Shown one piece after another: positions 50,645 through 55,063 of a DNA stretch of 55,063 bases. Source of the DNA: Planctomycetaceae bacterium. Lineage in GTDB: Bacteria; Planctomycetota; Phycisphaerae; Phycisphaerales; SM1A02. Positions within the stretch are counted from its first letter, which is position 1; the number at the start of each line of letters is the position of its first letter. The stretch is taken from the NCBI GenBank assembly GCA_002685335.1, contig NYWY01000049.1, positions 1-55,063 on the forward strand, read 5' to 3'. The notes below the pieces were generated by a model. It worked only from the letters and a program-made list of their open reading frames with translations, was not told where the DNA came from and did no database searches. The position numbers were made by a program, and so were the translations under genes.

Positions 50645-52897
50645 TCAGTCGGACTCACGTCCGATATCCCTGAGGCGGCGGTCCAGTTCCGCCAGGCGGT
50701 CGAGGGCCCGAACCGCGATGGCGGAGAGCGGAAAAGCCTCCCCCGACTCGAGGTTGGAGATCGCCCTGCGATCCGGGGGGGATTCAAGGTCGGAAAGGAC
50801 ACGACGGATCTTCAGCTCGGATGTGTGGTCCCGCACCCGCACCCATTCCGGGCCGTGGAGTCCATCGCTGCTCGCAAGGAGTTTCAGCGATCGGTACCCG
50901 GTCTTCGGTCCGACCTCGCCCGGAGGCGTGGTTGGCCGGGGCGTGAACGGGACCGGTCGCATGCCGTCCGGGCCGGCTCGATCGGGCCGGACTGAGAGTC
51001 CGGTCGAGGCCATGAGCAGGGCGTGGAGGCGGTCGGGAGAACGACGGGAGAGGATGTTCCGCAACATCATCCGGTGTTCTCCGGTTCGGTCCCCCCGGCT
51101 CCAGGCATCCAACCCGATCTCCAGATCGGCCGTGGCCGCTCGGTGGGCTCCGAGGGCCGTGGGGCGCGGCACGGCGGTGAGAGCCATGCTCAAGCGATCC
51201 CGAAGGAGCGTGGTCCGAAGCATCGGCATCGCTTCGTCGGACTCGAGAATTCGCCCCACCCCCTGCAGGAGGTCGGCGGCGAGAACGACGTGAGCCATCG
51301 CCGGGTCTTCGATCAGATCGGTGATCAATGCCAGGACCGCGACCACTTCGGTGGTGGCTCGACGGCGCTCGAGTTCCGGATCGACATCGATCTCCGAACG
51401 ATCCGGCCCACTGGTTTCACCGGCGACGCGGAGTCGGGCGGTGGCATCGGCCAGAAGTCCTCGGCCCGCGCCGCGAAGGCGATCGAGCTCATCAGTCTGG
51501 AATCGCAGACGGTCCACGCCGCGATCGTCCACCGGGAATTCCGCGCGGCTGACCGCCGCGGCATCGGCCGCGAGTTCGAGAAACATCGGCGCCTCGGGCT
51601 CGACCCCGGCTCGCCAGAAGGGCAGGGGGTGGGCTCGCAGTTCGGTGAGATCGACGATCGCGGTGTCGTTGGTGGGACCGGGCAGAATCGATTCCGCGGC
51701 ATCGCCGACGGCGGTTCCGGCCAACTGACGGATCCGCTCGTCGGAAGGCGTGACACCCAGCAGCTCGAGTCCCGCGACCTGAACCACTCCGGGCAGGCGT
51801 TCGAAGTAGGTTCCGAGTCGATCCCAGAGAATCGCGGCGTTGGTGATCGAAGCGGGGTCGATCCGGCCGGAGGCGACGCCCTGCAGAATTCGCAGGCGAT
51901 CGTCGAGTTCGTTTTCGATTTGAATTCTGATCTCGAGGAGCCTGGTCGATATCGGAGAGAGCAGATCGGCCAGAAAAGTCGACTCCTCCGCGATGATCTC
52001 CTCCTGGATCGTCTGCATCGTCTCGAGTCCCCGGGCTCGGTCCGGATCGGCGGCGGCGCCCGCCATGCGGTCGTAGTAGTCCTGCATGAGCGGGGCCAGG
52101 GCCTGCACGTTCGCCGCGTCGAGACCCTCCAGAGATCCCTCTTCCGGGTCGAAGATCAACGCGAATTCGCGGAAGAATCGATCCTCTCCGCCGGTTTCGA
52201 GACTGGATGCCAGTCGGTCGAACTCCAGGAGCATCATGTCGCTTTCAGCTTCGATCGCGGCGGTGAATCCGAGCGGGTCTTCGCGATCCCCGACCCACGT
52301 GAGGTCCTCGAGCAGTCGCCGCGCCGTCTCCTGATCCAGGAGTCCGCTCCCGATGAACGACTCGATCGCGGCGTCACCGATCCGGAAGATCGAACCGGCC
52401 ACCAACGAGCCGATCATGGTCGAATCCTGTGACGCCTGCCCCGCGGTCTGCATCATGAGCGATGACCAGTTCGCCGAGGCGGCGGCGTCTCCCTCGGCGC
52501 TGGCCCGGCGGGAGAGGGCGTTCATCAGCCGACTGCTCTGCCGCATCATCGAGAGATGGGGGAGCAGCATCTCGAATCCGTCTTCCCAGCGATTGCCGGG
52601 GTCGAAGAATCGTCCTCCGGCGGCGGCCTCGAGCAGGGGGGCGATCCCTTCGAGGCGGGCGAAGGCTTCGGCTTCGCGGGGGGTGGGTTTACGGATCGCA
52701 CCGGCCGAATATGAATCGAGAATCTCGAGGTCGTCGTCGCTCAGGACTTCACTTCGGTCGGAATCCTCTCCTCGCCAGTCCGGTCGCAGGACGTCCCAGG
52801 CTTCGACCCAGGCGTCGAATTGGTTCTCCTGAGCATGGAGGCTGGAGATCGGCGTGAGAAAAAGCAGCCCGGCCAGGACGCTCAAGATCATCTGCAT
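50645..52897 (-). CDS. Secreted/periplasmic protein, unknown function
   Basis: 750 residues. A clear signal peptide ends at LHAQEN (about residue 23). The mature protein is mostly helical, rich in Leu, Ala, Asp and Arg, with no Cys-based motif and no recognisable enzyme signature. A Pro-rich linker occurs near residue 640 (FTPRPTTPPGEVGP). GGAGG seven bases before the ATG is one of the strongest ribosome binding sites here. It lies 64 bases downstream of the gamma-glutamyltransferase gene's stop, so the two may be co-transcribed. No family recognised. Confidence 0.78.
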   Translation of the reverse strand: MQMILSVLAGLLFLTPISSLHAQENQFDAWVEAWDVLRPDWRGEDSDRSEVLSDDDLEILDSYSAGAIRKPTPREAEAFARLEGIAPLLEAAAGGRFFDPGNRWEDGFEMLLPHLSMMRQSSRLMNALSRRASAEGDAAASANWSSLMMQTAGQASQDSTMIGSLVAGSIFRIGDAAIESFIGSGLLDQETARRLLEDLTWVGDREDPLGFTAAIEAESDMMLLEFDRLASSLETGGEDRFFREFALIFDPEEGSLEGLDAANVQALAPLMQDYYDRMAGAAADPDRARGLETMQTIQEEIIAEESTFLADLLSPISTRLLEIRIQIENELDDRLRILQGVASGRIDPASITNAAILWDRLGTYFERLPGVVQVAGLELLGVTPSDERIRQLAGTAVGDAAESILPGPTNDTAIVDLTELRAHPLPFWRAGVEPEAPMFLELAADAAAVSRAEFPVDDRGVDRLRFQTDELDRLRGAGRGLLADATARLRVAGETSGPDRSEIDVDPELERRRATTEVVAVLALITDLIEDPAMAHVVLAADLLQGVGRILESDEAMPMLRTTLLRDRLSMALTAVPRPTALGAHRAATADLEIGLDAWSRGDRTGEHRMMLRNILSRRSPDRLHALLMASTGLSVRPDRAGPDGMRPVPFTPRPTTPPGEVGPKTGYRSLKLLASSDGLHGPEWVRVRDHTSELKIRRVLSDLESPPDRRAISNLESGEAFPLSAIAVRALDRLAELDRRLRDIGRESD

Positions 52898-52961
52898 TGC
52901 GAATCCTCCAGCAAGAGTGGGCGGGGCTCAGGTGTTCATCCGTCCATCGGACCTTACGGTT

Positions 52962-54770
52962 TCACCAACCGGCGGGCTCGCCACCTTTTCGCGGATCGCT
53001 GGCGGGTTCGTAGCCGTCCTCGTGAACCAGGATCACCTGCACCACGCCCACCCCGCCGGTCTCGCTCGTCCGATGCCCGAGGGTCTCGAGTGCCGGTGTG
53101 ACCGAAGTCAGGCCGGTCTCGATTCGAACCACTTCCGGGCTCCACTGGTGATGGAGTCGGGGGGCGTGAACCGCGGCGGTCGCATCCAGATCCCCTCGAA
53201 GAATCTGAAGGATCACCTGCAGGGTCCCGGTGATGATCCGCGGACCTCCACTGGCGCCCGCGGTGAGCACCGTTCGGCCGTCACGGACCAGAATCGTCGG
53301 CGACATGCTGGAGAGGGGGCGTTTGCCGGGCGACGGAAGATTGCGATCTGACTGTGCGAGCCCGAAGAGGTTCGATTCACCGGGAATCGTGGTGAAATCG
53401 TTCATCTCGTTGTTGAGCACCACGCCGATCGTGGGAACCGCCACCAACGACCCGAAGAGACCGTTGATGGTCTGGGTGCAGGCCACGGTCAGCCCCGTTT
53501 CGTCGATCACGCTGAAGTGGCTCGTGCCCTGGTCGTCGGCATCGATGCCCGGGCCCTCGACCGGGAGGACGCCGCAGGCATCGTGTTCCACGATCACGCC
53601 GGGGTGGAGGGTGTCGGCGGCGCGGTCGATGGCGTCGGGATCGAGCAGGGCGTCGACCGGCACGTCGACGTGATCCGGGTCGGCCAGGTGGCGAGCCCGA
53701 TCCGCGAAGGCGTGACGAAGCGCGCCGACCAGAAGTTCGGAATGGTCCGCATCCCCCGGCCGGGCGTTTCCGTTCCCGAAGTCCGAGCTTCGTCGATCGA
53801 TCATCGAGAGGACCTGGGCGATCGCGATGCCTCCGGAACTGGGGGGCGGCATCAGGATCGCGTCCACGCCGTCGTGGACGTCCTTGAATTCCAATGGTCG
53901 TCGCCAGGCCACCCGATACGCCCGGATGTCGGCGGCGGTGAGGACCCCGTCGGCGGCCCGATCCGCTCCGGCGACCACGGGGGAGACGCCTTGTGATCCG
54001 CTCCAGGCGTCGAGTCCCTCTCGGCCGAATCGTTCGAGGAAGTCCGCCAGGGCGGGCTGGACGACGAGGTCGCCCGCCACGAGTCGGCCTTCGCCGCACA
54101 GGTTTTTCCAGACCCAGTTGCTCAACGGGCGGAGATCAGGATGTCGCGTGCGGACGCTTCGGACCCGCTCCATCGCACGAAGGTAGTCCGCATCCACCGC
54201 GAATCCGTTTCGCGCGGCTCGAACCGCGGGGACGACCAGCGTCCTCATGGGCAGCGTGCCCCAGCGATCCCGAGCGGCGACCATGCCCGGCAGTTGTCCC
54301 GGCACGCCGACAGCTCGGCCGCCGTAAAGGCTCGGGTCGTATCCGCTTGGAGTGGGTTCCTGGTCGACGTAGAAATCCGGGCCGACGCCACTGGGGCAGG
54401 TCTCCCGGAAATCAAGGGCGATTCGATCGCCGGTCGTCGGGTCGAAGACGAGCATGAAGCCGCCCCCGCCGAGACCGCAGGAATACGGACGGGTGACCGA
54501 GAGGGTGAGTGCGGTGGCGATCGCGGCGTCCACCGCATTGCCTCCCGCTCGGAGCATCTCCACCCCGGCGAGGCTCGCGACCGACGAATCCGCGGCGACG
54601 GCTCCTCGGGGATAGCGGACCGAGGAAGTCCTGGGTTGCATGGCCGACTCGGGAGGCGCCTCGATTCGAACGGGGCTCCGGGCGTCGGTGGGTTGGATCG
54701 GCTGGCATGCCGACAGCCCGACGATCAGGACGAAGAGGACCCCAGAAAGGGGAAATCGGGCGGTACGCAT
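52962..54770 (-). CDS. ggt: Gamma-glutamyltransferase, lipoprotein form
   Basis: Cleaves gamma-glutamyl bonds, for example in glutathione, outside the cytosol. A lipoprotein signal ends in LSACQP (Cys near residue 22), so it should be membrane-tethered. The precursor self-cleaves before the nucleophile Thr in DQGTSHFSVID near residue 428; most relatives have TTH there. AAGGNAVDAAIATAL-type helix (RAGGNAVDAAIATALTL), SCGLGGGGFMLV and LSSMSPTI with the oxyanion and GASGGPRI loops are intact. 602 residues, normal. GGAG lies upstream of the ATG. Confidence 0.94.
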   Translation of the reverse strand: MRTARFPLSGVLFVLIVGLSACQPIQPTDARSPVRIEAPPESAMQPRTSSVRYPRGAVAADSSVASLAGVEMLRAGGNAVDAAIATALTLSVTRPYSCGLGGGGFMLVFDPTTGDRIALDFRETCPSGVGPDFYVDQEPTPSGYDPSLYGGRAVGVPGQLPGMVAARDRWGTLPMRTLVVPAVRAARNGFAVDADYLRAMERVRSVRTRHPDLRPLSNWVWKNLCGEGRLVAGDLVVQPALADFLERFGREGLDAWSGSQGVSPVVAGADRAADGVLTAADIRAYRVAWRRPLEFKDVHDGVDAILMPPPSSGGIAIAQVLSMIDRRSSDFGNGNARPGDADHSELLVGALRHAFADRARHLADPDHVDVPVDALLDPDAIDRAADTLHPGVIVEHDACGVLPVEGPGIDADDQGTSHFSVIDETGLTVACTQTINGLFGSLVAVPTIGVVLNNEMNDFTTIPGESNLFGLAQSDRNLPSPGKRPLSSMSPTILVRDGRTVLTAGASGGPRIITGTLQVILQILRGDLDATAAVHAPRLHHQWSPEVVRIETGLTSVTPALETLGHRTSETGGVGVVQVILVHEDGYEPASDPRKGGEPAGW

Positions 54771-54844
54771 CGAAGATCTCCGGGTTCACGGCTACGGTAC
54801 CGTCATTCGGGCCCTTTTCGAACGGACCCTCGTGGAGTCGGTAC

Positions 54845-55063
54845 ATGTCCTCATCAGAAACCAAGGTCACGGATCTCATCTTCGTCGCGGCGAACAGCCT
54901 CGTGAAGGCCTTCGACCGGTACGACGGACGAGAGATCTGGACCTGGACCGCGATTCCCGCCGGAGCGGGTTTCTTCCAGAAACTCTCGGTCTCCAAGTTC
55001 GTCACGGTCTCCCTCGACCGCGACCGGCTCGTGGTCGCCGGAGTCAAGGGAGTCTGGTGTCTC
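54845..55063 (+). CDS. Partial gene, possible beta-propeller repeat protein
   Basis: The first 73 codons of a rightward gene that runs off the window with no stop. GGAG lies seven bases before the ATG, and codon use matches neighbouring genes. It begins MSSSETKVTDLIFVAANS and continues FDRYDGREIWTWT, which resembles one blade of a PQQ-like propeller (x-x-A-x-D-xx-G-x-x-x-W). No signal peptide. Divergent from ggt. Only the beginning can be judged. Confidence 0.6.
   Translation, partial: MSSSETKVTDLIFVAANSLVKAFDRYDGREIWTWTAIPAGAGFFQKLSVSKFVTVSLDRDRLVVAGVKGVWCL

Overview
The window looks like a chromosomal housekeeping segment from a Planctomycetota bacterium, most plausibly of the Phycisphaerae. 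This assignment is inference from four things: roughly two-thirds G+C by eye, the mix of gene types, planctomycete-style orphan secreted and TPR proteins, and split-up gene neighbourhoods such as rpmH beside aroK. No rRNA or species marker was compared. Genes for meso-DAP peptidoglycan (murE, murF, mraY, uppP, anmK) and for CMP-KDO (kdsB) imply a Gram-negative envelope with a wall. I see no prophage, insertion sequence, CRISPR array or conventional defence island.

Layout. 1-4.6 kb: a broken tRNA-Met at the left edge, then on the minus strand a TPR protein, kdsB and a divergent pyrG. 4.7-13.1 kb (plus): def, fmt, a HEIGHH putative metallopeptidase, a small zinc-ribbon membrane protein, queA, murE, murF, mraY. 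13.1-15.0 kb (minus): a YfgM-like membrane protein and an RluA-type pseudouridine synthase. 15.2-19.4 kb (plus): a HAD phosphatase and a 1100-residue protein shaped like indolepyruvate:ferredoxin oxidoreductase but without its iron-sulfur and thiamine motifs. 19.4-21.6 kb (minus): ispH and rlmN. 21.8-26.3 kb (plus): hpnC-hpnD-hpnE-queG, every junction overlapping. 26.3-30.0 kb (minus): a coiled-coil lipoprotein and an exported protein with a CX4CH haem-like motif. 30.1-36.8 kb: a sugar isomerase-like protein with a strong terminator, ilvC-uppP, a PilZ protein, rpmH-aroK and rnc. 36.8-44.8 kb (minus): the complete phosphate module phoB-phoR-pstSCAB-phoU, with a candidate Pho box before pstS. 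45-49.5 kb: anmK, a UDP-glucuronate decarboxylase-type gene, an unusual 1.1-kb non-coding stretch, then recA. 49.6-55 kb: tRNA-Leu(CAG), three minus-strand exported or hypothetical genes including gamma-glutamyltransferase, and the start of a rightward gene.

How genes work together. def and fmt handle formyl-methionine. queA and queG are two late steps of queuosine synthesis. murE/murF/mraY/uppP/anmK make, export or recycle wall precursors. ispH supplies isoprenoid units that hpnCDE could turn into squalene; no cyclase is in the window. The pst/pho module senses and imports phosphate.

Two expression signatures recur. First, at least eleven gene pairs overlap by a four-base NTGA stop/start (A, G or T first, perhaps C once). 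Second, several genes without a Shine-Dalgarno have a TANNNT hexamer 5-9 bases before the start codon, as expected for leaderless mRNAs. The items most worth a second look are the degenerate oxidoreductase, the recA leader with paired GTTC-N7-GTTC boxes and a 5 x 12-bp repeat, the truncated tRNA, and the enlarged PstA.
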